From assembly GCF_018070025.1 (NCBI RefSeq), contig NZ_JAGPYQ010000001.1:5518001-5582000 (forward strand): a DNA stretch of 64,000 nucleotides. Reading direction: 5' to 3'. This stretch comes from Streptomyces liliiviolaceus. Lineage in GTDB: Bacteria > Actinomycetota > Actinomycetes > Streptomycetales > Streptomycetaceae. Made by a program: the position numbers and the translations under genes. Positions 1 to 8,530 of the stretch are shown in pieces (position 1 is the first letter of the stretch; the number at the start of each line of letters is the position of its first letter). The notes below the pieces were generated by a model. The model had not been told where the DNA came from. It saw nothing but the letters and a program-made list of their open reading frames with translations, and ran no database searches.

Positions 1-506
1 AGTACGGGCGCCTCGTACGCGAGTCCGCGGGCGATGGCCACCCGCTGCTGCATACCGCCCGAGAGCTGCCAGGGGTACTTGTCGCCGACGTCCGCCAGGC
101 CGACGGCGCCCAGGCATTCCTCGGCCCGCCGGTTGCGTTCGGCGCGCGTGACCCCCATCCCCTCCAGGGGGAAGGCCACGTTGTCCCGTACCCGCATCCA
201 GGGCAGCAGGGAACCGCGGTAGTCCTGGAAGACGACCGCGATGTCGGCGTGCGGGCGGGTGAGGAGTTCGTCGCCGTAGCGGATCGTGCCCGTGGTGGGG
301 CGGATCAGACCGGACAGACAGCGCAGCAGGGTGGTCTTGCCGGCGCCGGACGGACCGACGACACAGACGAGTTCACCGGGGTCGACCCGCAGCGAAAGGC
401 CCTCGATCACCCGGTGCTCGTCCGCGCCGTGGCCGAACGTCTTGCAGACGTCCTCCACGACCAGGCTGGATCCGCCCCCGCCCGCCTTCACGTGTCGCTG
501 CATCAT
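1..506 (-). CDS. ABC transporter ATP-binding protein (nitrate/sulfonate/taurine type), 3' end beyond window
   Basis: This is the cytoplasmic ATPase of a SsuB/TauB/NrtD-like importer. The readable part has the Walker A loop GPSGAGKTT near residue 50, a Q-loop in VFQDYRGSLLPW and the ABC signature LSGGMQQR. The gene then runs off the left edge before Walker B. The ATG at 504-506 overlaps the stop of the permease gene as ATGA, so the two are translationally coupled. It is the last gene of the leftward series binding protein - permease - permease - ATPase. Family membership is clear, but the substrate cannot be read from the ATPase. Confidence 0.9.
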   Translation of the reverse strand, partial: MMQRHVKAGGGGSSLVVEDVCKTFGHGADEHRVIEGLSLRVDPGELVCVVGPSGAGKTTLLRCLSGLIRPTTGTIRYGDELLTRPHADIAVVFQDYRGSLLPWMRVRDNVAFPLEGMGVTRAERNRRAEECLGAVGLADVGDKYPWQLSGGMQQRVAIARGLAYEAPV

Positions 507-1330
507 GTCTTGGCCTCGCTTCGGGACATGGTTCGGGACATGGACCGCCTGGCACGCGGCGGACGCTGGTGGTACCAGCCGAGGAGCATGTACTCGGCCG
601 CCAGGAGGAGCACGCTCAGGCCGTAGCCGAGGATGCCGATCAGCACGGTGCCGGCCCAGGTCTCCGGGACGGCGAAACTCGAACCGCTCTGCAGGATGAA
701 GTTGCCCAGGCCCACCGGTGATCCGTAGATCTCGCTGACGACCATCAGGACCACCGCGATCGACAGGGCCACGCGGATACCGGCGAAGATCTGCGGCAGG
801 GCGCCGGGAAGCACCACTTTCAACAACCGCAGTCTCCAGGGGATGCGGTAGCCGCGGGCGGTCTCGTGCACGGCCGGGTTGATGCCGTGCACCCCGCTGA
901 TGGTGTTGAGCAGGATCGGCCAGAGCGAACCGAGGGCGATGAGGAAGACCTTCGGACCGGAGCCGATGCCCAGGGTCAGGATGATGACCGGGACGAACGC
1001 CACGGTCGGGGTGGCCCGGGCGAAGTCCAGGAGCGGGGCGGTCGCCTGTCGCAGCAGGTCGATCTCGCCGATGACGAGGCCCGCGCCGACACCCACGACC
1101 GTGGCGAGGGCCAGACCGAGTGCGATGTTGCGCAGGGAGAACAGCAGGTCGCCGACGAGTCCGCCGTGCAGGAGTTCCCGCCACAGGGTGGCGAGCACAT
1201 CGGTGGCGGGCGGGAAGTAGAAGCTGGTGCTGCCCGCGGTGGCGAGCAGGAGGACGGCGACGCACAGGACCGGCAGCCACAACTGCTTGAGCAGGGACTG
1301 CCACAGGGCGCCCGGAGAACGCGTGGACAT
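503..1330 (-). CDS. ABC transporter permease (SsuC/TauC-like)
   Basis: A 275-residue inner-membrane permease of the binding-protein-dependent family. A hydrophobic N-terminal segment (about residues 16-35) is followed by several membrane spans. The EAA-type loop that contacts the ATPase is visible around HETARGYRIPWRLRLLKVVLPGA-like sequence in the C-terminal half. It lies 14 nt downstream of a second permease gene and overlaps the ATPase gene by 4 nt, so the importer uses a heterodimeric channel. Family is certain; the transported compound is unknown. Confidence 0.9.
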   Translation of the reverse strand: MSTRSPGALWQSLLKQLWLPVLCVAVLLLATAGSTSFYFPPATDVLATLWRELLHGGLVGDLLFSLRNIALGLALATVVGVGAGLVIGEIDLLRQATAPLLDFARATPTVAFVPVIILTLGIGSGPKVFLIALGSLWPILLNTISGVHGINPAVHETARGYRIPWRLRLLKVVLPGALPQIFAGIRVALSIAVVLMVVSEIYGSPVGLGNFILQSGSSFAVPETWAGTVLIGILGYGLSVLLLAAEYMLLGWYHQRPPRARRSMSRTMSRSEAKT

Positions 1331-1344
1331 GGTGTCTCCCCTCG

Positions 1345-2208
1345 TCAGTCGGTGTGGGTCGGCGGACGCCAGCGCAGCAGACGACGTTCGGCGATCGTGG
1401 ACAGCAGGTTGATCGAGTAGCCGATCGCGCCCGCGGTGATGATGTAGGCGTACGCCCGGGACGCGGCGCCGCCCTGCTGCGCCTGCACGACCTCGTGGCC
1501 GATGCCCGGGAGAGTGGTGAGCACCTCGACGCCGATGGCCACGAGCACGGAGGTCGTCGCCGCCAGCCGCAGTCCGGTCATGACCGAGGGCGTGGCGCTG
1601 GGCAGGATCACCTTGCGGAAGCGCAGCAGCCGGGGGACGCGGTAGCTGTCCATGGTCTCCGCGATCATCGGGGTCACGGACCGGGCGCCGTACTGGGCCT
1701 GGAGGAAGACGGGAAAGACACAGGCGAGGAGGACGACGGTGGTCTTCATCGTCGGGGTCGACCCCAGCACCAGCAGGAACACCGGCAGCAGGGCGATGAC
1801 CGGGAAGGACCGCAGGACGTCGACGAGCAGCCGGGACGACTGCTCGGCCGCCGCGTAGGTACCCGTGACCAGGCCCAGCGGTACGCCGATGACGGCGGCG
1901 GCGACGAAGCCGGTCACGGCTCCGTCGAGGGTGTCCCCCACCGCCTGCCAGTAGACGGGGTCGCCGAACAACTGCGGGAACTGCCCGAACACCGCCGTCG
2001 GGCCGGGCAGCGCGGTCGCGCTCACCAGCCCGGCCGCCGCGAGCGCCGCCCAGATCAGCAGGACGGCGAGGACGGCGGAGAGTTGGAGCATCAGGAGCAC
2101 GCGGCGCCCCGGATTCCCGGCCCGGGTGCGCCAGGTGCCCCGAGTGGATGGGGCGGGGCGTTTTCGGGCCGGTGCCGCCGGGGGCCGGTCCGTCGATGAG
2201 ATGGCCAT
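1345..2208 (-). CDS. ABC transporter permease (SsuC/TauC-like), second subunit
   Basis: A 287-residue membrane permease. The N-terminus is a basic, proline-rich cytoplasmic stretch of about 38 residues, followed by a first span (LLMLQLSAVLAVLLIWAALA). The coupling loop is recognisable around MDSYRVPRLLRFRKVILPSA. The start ATG at 2206-2208 has an AGAGG-type ribosome site. It lies 18 nt after the binding-protein gene and 14 nt before the other permease gene, consistent with one operon. Two different permeases are less usual for this family than a homodimer. Confidence 0.88.
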   Translation of the reverse strand: MAISSTDRPPAAPARKRPAPSTRGTWRTRAGNPGRRVLLMLQLSAVLAVLLIWAALAAAGLVSATALPGPTAVFGQFPQLFGDPVYWQAVGDTLDGAVTGFVAAAVIGVPLGLVTGTYAAAEQSSRLLVDVLRSFPVIALLPVFLLVLGSTPTMKTTVVLLACVFPVFLQAQYGARSVTPMIAETMDSYRVPRLLRFRKVILPSATPSVMTGLRLAATTSVLVAIGVEVLTTLPGIGHEVVQAQQGGAASRAYAYIITAGAIGYSINLLSTIAERRLLRWRPPTHTD

Positions 2209-2226
2209 GGTGTACCTCTGCCGCTC

Positions 2227-3306
2227 TCAGCTGCCGGCGGTGACCGTCGGAGCCTTGTCCCAGTAGATGGCGTCGTCCTTCGGGGCGCTGCTGAGCAGGT
2301 CGTAGCCGTGCATCTTCGTGATGACGGTGCGCATCACGGTGGTGTTGATGTTCTTGTCGTAGTAGGCGATCTGCGACTTCTCGATGTAGTCCGCGGGCAG
2401 CTGGGTGTACTTCTTGTCGATCGCCTTGACGGCGTCGGGGTGCGCGTTGGCGTAGGTGATCGCCTTGGCGACGGCGTCGGTGAACTTCTTCGCCGTGGCG
2501 GAGTTCGAGGACAGGTACTTCTGCGTGGCGAAGAGCACGCCCTGGGTGATGCCGGGCAGGTCGTTCATCCCGTTGCCGATGGCGCGCAGACCTGCCTGCT
2601 CGCCGGCCGCGAAGAAGGCCCCGAAGGAGTAGACGGCGTCCGTCTTGCCGGTGGTGGCGGCGTCGGTGAGGGAAGTGGTCGGCAGGGAGACGAACTTGAC
2701 CTTGCCGGGGTCGCCGCCCTCCTTCTCGACCAGGTACTCGACGATGAACTGGATCGTGCCGCCGAGGGCGGACAGCCCCACGGTCCTGCCCTCCAGGTCG
2801 GCGAACCCCTTGATGGAACTGCTCTTCTTGACCAGCAGGCCGTCGGTGGGGTCGGTCTTCGTCGTGGCGGACACCAGCCCGGTGGCGATGCGGATCGGCA
2901 TGTTCTTCGCGGCGCCCTTGAGGAAGCCGGAGCTGTCGGTCATCGCGAACTGGGCTTCGCCGTTGAGGACGGAGGGGGCGTTCTGCGAGGTGTCCTGGGC
3001 GCCGGCCTTGATGGTGACGTCGAGGCCCGCGTCCTCGAAGTAGCCCTGCTGCTCGGCGATGTACAGCGGCTCGAACAGCGCTCCGTTGGAGCGCAGCACG
3101 GTGATCTTCGCCGATCCGTCGCTGCCGGCCGAGGTGGCGTCACCCGACCCGCAGGCGGCGAGCGGGGCGGCGACCACCAGCGTCACCACGCCGACGGCGA
3201 GACGACCGAACGGGTTTCTCGTGCTTCTGCCGATTCCCGCAGTTCGCGTGCTGCTGGCGCTTCTGACGCTGCTCGTGCTTCTGATGCTTCGCGTGCTCTT
3301 CGGCAT
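2227..3306 (-). CDS. ABC transporter substrate-binding lipoprotein (SsuA/NMT1-like)
   Basis: Extracytoplasmic solute-binding protein of 359 residues. The ATG at 3304-3306 is preceded by AAAGGAG; an open frame continues upstream but has no comparable ribosome site. The first 30 or so residues are an unusual Ser/Arg/Thr-rich stretch (MPKSTRSIRSTSSVRSASS). A hydrophobic core and the lipobox LAAC, with the lipid-bearing Cys at about residue 53, follow. The mature part begins with a KITVLRSNGALFEPLYIAEQ-type strand typical of the NMT1/SsuA fold that binds sulfonates, nitrate, pyrimidines or small aromatics. It heads the importer genes. The real ligand is probably a substrate of the neighbouring oxidases (inference). 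Confidence 0.9.
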   Translation of the reverse strand: MPKSTRSIRSTSSVRSASSTRTAGIGRSTRNPFGRLAVGVVTLVVAAPLAACGSGDATSAGSDGSAKITVLRSNGALFEPLYIAEQQGYFEDAGLDVTIKAGAQDTSQNAPSVLNGEAQFAMTDSSGFLKGAAKNMPIRIATGLVSATTKTDPTDGLLVKKSSSIKGFADLEGRTVGLSALGGTIQFIVEYLVEKEGGDPGKVKFVSLPTTSLTDAATTGKTDAVYSFGAFFAAGEQAGLRAIGNGMNDLPGITQGVLFATQKYLSSNSATAKKFTDAVAKAITYANAHPDAVKAIDKKYTQLPADYIEKSQIAYYDKNINTTVMRTVITKMHGYDLLSSAPKDDAIYWDKAPTVTAGS

Positions 3307-3480
3307 GAGGGTGTGCTCCTTTGCACAGTTGCGGCGGCCCGTGGATGCGGCCCCACGGGCGAATGCGGCTCTCCGGGCGAGGCGGTCGCCCGTACGGGTG
3401 GCGGACCGCGCGGGCCGTACGGCTTCAGGCGCGGTGTTCGTCAGGCACAGGACGCACGGCACGGCACAAGGCGTACGGCG

Positions 3481-4920
3481 TCACGCGCGGCCGGCGACCG
3501 CGTAGGCGGTGGTCGACTCGGCCGGGGTCATATAGGTACGGAAGAGTCCGTCGGGGTCGTGGACGGCACGGAGCCTCTCCAGCCGTTCGGCGTTCTCGGC
3601 GCTGAGGCCGAGGTCGAAGCGGTCGGCGAGGTTGTTGTCGGAGAACTGCAGGCCCCGGGACAGGTGTTGTACGGCGGACAGCGAGCCGTGCACCCAGTTC
3701 TCGTGCGCGAGGTCCTCGGCCGGGTCGTACCAGCCGGCGTTGGGCGAGAGATAGGCCTTGGCCTGGGCCGACCAGCAGGCTTCGGGGCGCGGCGGGTAGT
3801 GGCCCCACAGCATCCACAGGACGAAGCTGGTCCCGTCGGGGATGGTGTCCAGCACCGGCCGGGCGGCACCGACGATCTCCTCGGCCGTGCCCTCCGTCCA
3901 CACACCGTCCACGGCCCAGCGCAGGCCCTCGGGGTTGAGGCGGTCGGCGATGTCGTACAGCTCGTCGATGGTGGTCGGTTCGCCGACCACGGCACGCAGG
4001 GCCCGGTCCCGGAAGGGGGCTTCCTCCAGCGGGGCCAGTGCCTCGGGACCGTGTGCGGGGGTGCAGAAGGCGGTGGCGGTCAGGGAGATCGCCGGGGCAC
4101 TGAGGCCGGGGGTGAAGCCGACCTTGGCGGAGAACTCCACGGTGCTGGGCAGTCGTTCCAGCAGGTCGTAGGACCAGGCGAGCACCTCGTCGCGCAGGGC
4201 CAGGGGGTAGCTGTGCACCGTACGCCGGATCTCGGTCGGCCGTTCGTGGACGTCCAGGTGGAAGCGGGTGACGACACCGAAGAAGCCGGGACCGCTGCCC
4301 CGTGCCGCCCACAGCAGGTCGGGGTGGGTCTCGTCGGTGGCGTGCACCTGCGTGCCGTCGGCGAGGACCACGTCGATCGCGCGGATGCTCAGACAGGCCG
4401 GCCCCAGGTGGCGGGAGTTCCAGCCGTAGCCACCGCCGAGGATGAAGCCTCCGATGCCGACGGTGGGTGCGTGACCGGTCGGGAAGAACAGCCCGTGCGG
4501 GGCGAGGGCCCGCTGGATCGCCGGCCCCTTGGCGGAGGGCTGGACGGCGGCGGTGCGGCCGTGCGGGTCGACGCTGATCCCCTGGAGACGGGACAGGTCG
4601 ATCAGCAGTCCGCCGTCCCGTACGCCGTTGCCGACCCAGCTGTGCCCGCCGGAGCGGACGGAGACGCGCAGGCCTTCGGCCCGGGCCAGCCGTACGGCCA
4701 GGACGACGTCCCGCTCGTCCTCGGCGACGACGACGACCTCGGGGAACCGGTCCGGTTTGCGCGCGTTCCACACGGCGTCGAGACGGGTCTTCTCGTAACC
4801 CGCGTCGCCACGGCGGAGGAGAGCGCCGGTGAAATCTCCGCCGACAGCTCCACGCGGGGACGGGGCAGGATGGGGATCGGGCGTCCTGGGCAAGTGTGGC
4901 TCCTTGGGTGGTGCAGACAT
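3481..4920 (-). CDS. FAD-linked oxidase, BBE family (paralogue 1)
   Basis: A 479-residue flavoprotein of the PCMH/berberine-bridge class, which oxidises alcohols, amines or sugars with FAD and usually O2. The flavin-binding loop VRSGGHSWVGNG holds His93, the expected 8-alpha-histidyl attachment residue. The second FAD motif GGGYGWNSRHLGPACLS follows, and the C-terminal BBE motif ends in DPDGLFRTYM. No cysteine sits clearly where bicovalent members have their second flavin bond. The start ATG at 4918-4920 lies just after two TGTCGACA palindromes. It is closely similar to the next gene upstream, probably a duplication with divergence. The substrate is unknown. Confidence 0.88.
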   Translation of the reverse strand: MSAPPKEPHLPRTPDPHPAPSPRGAVGGDFTGALLRRGDAGYEKTRLDAVWNARKPDRFPEVVVVAEDERDVVLAVRLARAEGLRVSVRSGGHSWVGNGVRDGGLLIDLSRLQGISVDPHGRTAAVQPSAKGPAIQRALAPHGLFFPTGHAPTVGIGGFILGGGYGWNSRHLGPACLSIRAIDVVLADGTQVHATDETHPDLLWAARGSGPGFFGVVTRFHLDVHERPTEIRRTVHSYPLALRDEVLAWSYDLLERLPSTVEFSAKVGFTPGLSAPAISLTATAFCTPAHGPEALAPLEEAPFRDRALRAVVGEPTTIDELYDIADRLNPEGLRWAVDGVWTEGTAEEIVGAARPVLDTIPDGTSFVLWMLWGHYPPRPEACWSAQAKAYLSPNAGWYDPAEDLAHENWVHGSLSAVQHLSRGLQFSDNNLADRFDLGLSAENAERLERLRAVHDPDGLFRTYMTPAESTTAYAVAGRA

Positions 4921-4932
4921 TCAGAACGGTAC

Positions 4933-4992
4933 TGTCGACACAAAATGGAGGTCAAGAGGCCGTACGTCGATAATTTCGGCTTTCTGTCGACA
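4933..4992. promoter_or_regulatory. Two TGTCGACA operators upstream of the first FAD oxidase
   Basis: The 72-nt gap 4921-4992 contains two perfect TGTCGACA palindromes at 4933-4940 and 4985-4992. The second, read on the minus strand, is embedded in TAGTGTCGACAGAAAG, and the identical 16-mer occurs upstream of the SDR gene at 8313-8328. This suggests a separate regulated promoter for the oxidase gene ending at 3481. The cognate regulator is not evident inside this island. Confidence 0.6.
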
Positions 4993-6378
4993 CTAGAGCA
5001 GGTTTGTGGGGTGCTTGCCCTGGCTCCGGTGTGCGGCCAGCGCTGTCGTCGACTCCTCGGGCGACAGGTACGAGCGGAACAGCCCCTCGGGGTCGTACCG
5101 GCGCCGCAGTTCCTCCAGTCGTACGGTCTGCCGCGGTTCCAGCCCGTGGTCGGGACGGTCGGCCGGATTGGCGTCGGCGAACTGGGTGCCGTGCGCGACC
5201 GGCGCCATGGCGCGCAGCGCGTCGTGCGCCCAGGTCTCGTGGCGCAGGTCGTCGGCGGGGTCGTGCCACACGGCGTTCGGCGAGAAGTACAGCCGGGCCT
5301 GCGTGGACCAGCAGGCGTTCTCCCGGGTCGGCCGGCCGCCCCAGAGCATCCAGAGCAGGAAGCTGTCCGGCCCGGGCAGTCCGTCCAGGACCTCGCGTCC
5401 GGCGGCGAGCACGTCGTGAACAGGCGCGTCCGTCCACACTCCGTCGACCGCATAGCGTCTGCCGCGGGGGGTCAGCCCGTCGGAGAGGGCGTACAGGTCG
5501 TCCAGGGTCGACGGCACCCGCTCCACCCTGCGCAGCGCATGGCGCAGGAAGGGTGCCTTCTCCAGGGGTTCCAGCATCTCCGGGCCCTCCTCCGGGGTGC
5601 AGAAGGCGGCAGCCGTGACCATCGTGGTGGGCCGCGGTACGCCCGGCGTGCGGGCGACCTTCGCCGACATCTCCAGGGAGTCGGAGATCCCCGGCACGGT
5701 CTCGTGGGTCCAGGCCAGCACCTCGTCGCGCAGCTCGTGCGGGAAGACGTACGCGCTGCGCAGGATCTGCTCGTACGCCGGATACACCCGCAGGTGGAAG
5801 CGCGTCACCACCGCGAAGAAGCCCGGTCCCGAGCCGCGTACGGCCCACATGAGGTCCGGGTGGGTCTCGTCGGTGGCGTGGACCAGGGTGCCGTCGGCGA
5901 GGACGGCGTCGACCGCCTCCACGCTGAAGCAGGCCGGTCCCAGCGCCCGGGAGTTCCAGCCGTAGCCGCCGCCTATCAGGAATCCGCCCACGCCCACGGA
6001 GGGGCAGTGGCCGCTGGGGAAGACCAGTCCCTCGGCGGCGAGCAGGGCGTTGAAGCGGCTGCCCTGGACGGCGGGGCGGACGGTGGCCCGGCGCCGACGG
6101 GCGTCGACGACGACCTCGTCCAGGGCGGAGAGGTCGATGAGCAGCCCGCCGTCCCGTACCCCGTTGCCTATCCAGCTGTGGCCGCCGGAGCGGACGGAGA
6201 CGCGCAGTCCGCGGGCCGCGGCCCAGCGCACTCCCGCCTGGACGTCACGGTCACCCGCGGCCACGAGGATGGCGTCGGGACGGCGGTCGGGCTTGCGCAG
6301 GTTCCAGACGGCGGCGAGCCGTGTCTCCTCGTAGCCGGGGGCGTCGCGGGTGAGGAAGGTTCCGTCGAAGTCGCTCAT
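4993..6378 (-). CDS. FAD-linked oxidase, BBE family (paralogue 2)
   Basis: A 461-residue BBE-class oxidase. The ATG at 6376-6378 overlaps the stop of the amidohydrolase gene (ATGA), which fixes the start although the frame is open further upstream. The flavin loop VRSGGHSWIGNG carries His67. The second motif GGGYGWNSRALGPACFS and the terminal DPEGLFRSYLSPEEST mirror the downstream paralogue closely, apart from the longer N-terminus of the other. Two paralogues in tandem suggest that both act in one pathway, either as a heteromer or on successive substrates (inference). Confidence 0.88.
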   Translation of the reverse strand: MSDFDGTFLTRDAPGYEETRLAAVWNLRKPDRRPDAILVAAGDRDVQAGVRWAAARGLRVSVRSGGHSWIGNGVRDGGLLIDLSALDEVVVDARRRRATVRPAVQGSRFNALLAAEGLVFPSGHCPSVGVGGFLIGGGYGWNSRALGPACFSVEAVDAVLADGTLVHATDETHPDLMWAVRGSGPGFFAVVTRFHLRVYPAYEQILRSAYVFPHELRDEVLAWTHETVPGISDSLEMSAKVARTPGVPRPTTMVTAAAFCTPEEGPEMLEPLEKAPFLRHALRRVERVPSTLDDLYALSDGLTPRGRRYAVDGVWTDAPVHDVLAAGREVLDGLPGPDSFLLWMLWGGRPTRENACWSTQARLYFSPNAVWHDPADDLRHETWAHDALRAMAPVAHGTQFADANPADRPDHGLEPRQTVRLEELRRRYDPEGLFRSYLSPEESTTALAAHRSQGKHPTNLL

Positions 6379-7370
6379 GTCTGCTGCTCCACATGCGAGT
6401 CGGGCGGTCCGGGCGAGTCGGGCGGGCCGGGTGGATCGCCGGAGTCGGGCTGATCGCCGGAGACGGGCGGGAAGTCGAAGAGTTCGGCCGGGTTGTCGAC
6501 CATGAGGCGGCGCAGGAGGACGGGGTCGGGGGCGATGTCGGCGAGCAGGTCCACCAGCAGACCGTCGTCCGGCGCGGCGCCCCGGATGTTGACGTGGGGG
6601 TAGTCGGTCCCCCACACGACCCGGTCGGGCGCCTGCCGCACGAACGACGCGGCCAGGGCCACGGCGTCCGCGTAGGGCGGCCCCTGCCGGGAGACCCGGT
6701 CCACACCGCTCACCTTCAGCCAGACGTCACCGGAGTCGACGAGGCGGCGCAGGCTGCGCAGCGCGGGGCTGTGCGGTCCGTCGCCGAGGTCGACCCGCGC
6801 CAGATGGTCGATCACCACCCGGCCGGGCAGGGAACTGATGAGGGCTTCATGGTCGGCGACCTCGGCACCGGTGAGGTGGAGTTCGCAGGCCCAGCCGAGG
6901 CCGTCGACGCGTTCCAGCACGGAGTCGATCTCCTCGCGGGTGGGCGCGATGCGCAGGTGCGGCAGGAAGTTGAGCCGGAACGCGCGGACTCCGGCACGGT
7001 GGAGCTCCTCGATCTCCACCCGAGTGGTCCGTTCGCCGACGAGGGCGACTCCGCGCAGGGTGCCACGGCCTGCTGTGAGGGCGTCCAGGAGCGTGCGGTG
7101 GTCATGGCCGTTGCAGGACGACTGGACGACGACCGCCCGGGACAGGCCCAGGTGGGCGTGGAGGGCCGCGACCTGTTCCTTGGGGGCGTCGACGGGGGTG
7201 AAGGTGCGCTCGGGCGCGTAGGGGAAGACCGTGGCGGGGCCGAGGATATGGCAGTGCCCGTCGCAACTGCCGGGCGGCAGCACGAGGGTGGGTCTGCGCG
7301 GAGCCGGGTGCGGGGGCGGGCAGCCCGGCGAGGGAGCCGGGTGCGTCGCACGGAGGGCGGGCTCAGTCAC
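6375..7370 (-). CDS. Amidohydrolase-2 family protein, LigI (2-pyrone-4,6-dicarboxylate lactonase)-like
   Basis: A 331-residue TIM-barrel hydrolase starting with GTG at 7368-7370 and overlapping the SDR gene by 8 nt. Metal- and substrate-binding motifs are visible: CDGHCH near residues 37-41, CNGHDH, an IDHLAR histidine and the terminal barrel Asp in GTDYPHVN. This pattern matches 2-pyrone-4,6-dicarboxylate hydrolase (LigI) and related lactonases, which act on lactones or cleave C-C bonds in aromatic breakdown. The last 30 or so residues are a Pro/Asp/Ser/Gly-rich tail of short repeats (PPDSPGPPDS) that is not part of the fold. Lactonase activity is inferred from the family. Confidence 0.8.
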   Translation of the reverse strand: MTEPALRATHPAPSPGCPPPHPAPRRPTLVLPPGSCDGHCHILGPATVFPYAPERTFTPVDAPKEQVAALHAHLGLSRAVVVQSSCNGHDHRTLLDALTAGRGTLRGVALVGERTTRVEIEELHRAGVRAFRLNFLPHLRIAPTREEIDSVLERVDGLGWACELHLTGAEVADHEALISSLPGRVVIDHLARVDLGDGPHSPALRSLRRLVDSGDVWLKVSGVDRVSRQGPPYADAVALAASFVRQAPDRVVWGTDYPHVNIRGAAPDDGLLVDLLADIAPDPVLLRRLMVDNPAELFDFPPVSGDQPDSGDPPGPPDSPGPPDSHVEQQT

Positions 7371-8187
7371 AGCGCGCCGTCATTCCGCCGTCGACGACGA
7401 TCTCGGTGCCGGTGACGAACCGGGCCTCGTCGGACGCCAGGAAGAGCGCCGCGTACGCCGTGTCCCGGCCGTCGCCCATGAATCCCAGCGGGATACGCGC
7501 CTGCCGCTGGGCGAGCAGTGCGTCCACGTCGCCGTCGGCACGCTGACGGGCCAGGCGCGCCTCGACCATCGGGGTGTGCAGCTGTCCCGGGACGACGGTG
7601 TTCACCCGGATGCGGTCGGGCGCGTACTGGACGGCCGTCACACGGGAGAGCTGGATGACGGCCGCCTTCGCCGCCGCGTAACCCACCTGTGCCGCGCCGG
7701 TCCAGCGCAGTCCGGACGCCGAGGCGGTGTTGACGATCGAGCCACCGCCCACGCGCCGCATGATCGGGACGGCGTGCTTGCAGGCCAGGAAGGCGCTCGT
7801 GAGGTTGGTGCGCAGTTGGCCGTCCCAGTCCTCCAGGGACAGTTCGGCCGCTCCGCCGGCGCGGGAGCCTCCGACGTTGTTGACGAGGATGTCGATGCGT
7901 CCCGCCTGCCGTTCGGTTTCCTGGAAGTAGGCCTCGACGGCGTCGGGTTCGGTGACGTCGAGCAGGTGGGTGTGTGCGGTGCCGCCCTCCGCGCGGACGC
8001 GGTCCGCGGTGATGTCGAGGGCGCCCTCGTCCCGGTCGGTGAGGTACACGGTGGCGCCCTCGCGGGCGAAGATCACGGCGGTGGCACGGCCGTTGCCCCA
8101 GCCGGGGCCGACGCTGCCGGCGCCGCTGATGACGGCAACCCGCCCGGCCAGGCGGCCGGGCCGTGCGGAGGGCACGTCCTGGGTCAC
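7363..8187 (-). CDS. SDR-family NAD(P)-dependent oxidoreductase
   Basis: A 274-residue Rossmann-fold dehydrogenase. The GTG start at 8185-8187 has GGGAGACC upstream. The cofactor motif is atypical: SGAGSVGPGWGNG in place of TGxxxGIG, a variant of short-chain dehydrogenases with an insertion in the glycine loop. The Asp in LTDRDE after strand 2 suggests NAD. NNVGG, a catalytic Ser in the NTASASG strand and YAAAK (Tyr/Lys) are all present. It is the first gene of the leftward operon SDR - amidohydrolase - oxidase, divergent from the lyase operon. It probably oxidises a hydroxyl intermediate of the same pathway (inference). Confidence 0.88.
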   Translation of the reverse strand: MTQDVPSARPGRLAGRVAVISGAGSVGPGWGNGRATAVIFAREGATVYLTDRDEGALDITADRVRAEGGTAHTHLLDVTEPDAVEAYFQETERQAGRIDILVNNVGGSRAGGAAELSLEDWDGQLRTNLTSAFLACKHAVPIMRRVGGGSIVNTASASGLRWTGAAQVGYAAAKAAVIQLSRVTAVQYAPDRIRVNTVVPGQLHTPMVEARLARQRADGDVDALLAQRQARIPLGFMGDGRDTAYAALFLASDEARFVTGTEIVVDGGMTARCD

Positions 8188-8530
8188 GGAGGTCTCCCTT
8201 GGTCGGAGCCCGGTCCGGGCTCGGGATGGAACGCCGGCCCGGGGTGACGCCGCGGGCGTGACGCCGCCCGAGCGTGCTGCCGCCGGAGCGGCCGACTGTC
8301 GGCAGTTTCACTTAGTGTCGACAGAAAGTAAACACGGGTGCAGAGATACGCAGCTTGACGGGGAAGTGAAGTGGATAGTGTCGACAGCAAGTCGTGGGCG
8401 ATGCTTGAATGGCGCTCAACCAGATCCGTTCGTATACGTCGTCAGACCAGTTCGCGCACGTCGTCAGACCCGTTCCCCTGCGTCGTCAGACCCGTTCCCG
8501 TACGTTTCCGTTTCCGTTCCGGAGGGATCC
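8188..8530. promoter_or_regulatory. Divergent control region with two TGTCGACA operators
   Basis: A 343-nt gap between the SDR gene (leftward) and the lyase gene (rightward). TGTCGACA palindromes lie at 8316-8323 and 8379-8386, 63 nt apart, in the contexts TAGTGTCGACAGAAAG and TAGTGTCGACAGCAAG. A weaker half-match, CTGTCGGCAG, lies at 8296-8305. Nearer the lyase gene a tandem array (about 8420-8502) occupies the presumed leader, and GGAGGG sits next to the ATG at 8531. No tRNA-like or strong terminator structure is seen. Confidence 0.6.
8420..8502. repeat. 22-bp tandem repeat array in leader of lyase operon
   Basis: Three consecutive 22-nt units (8437-8458, 8459-8480, 8481-8502) each begin CGTCGTCAGACC, with AGTTCGCGCA, CGTTCCCCTG or CGTTCCCGTA following. 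A degenerate partial unit precedes them (8420-8436). Twenty-two base pairs is two turns of the helix, so the units would present the same face of the DNA. Confidence 0.75.

Noticed and set aside
2308..6453. A 1381-codon open frame on the plus strand
   Set aside because: It is the antisense shadow of the binding protein and both FAD oxidases, without domain motifs or ribosome site.
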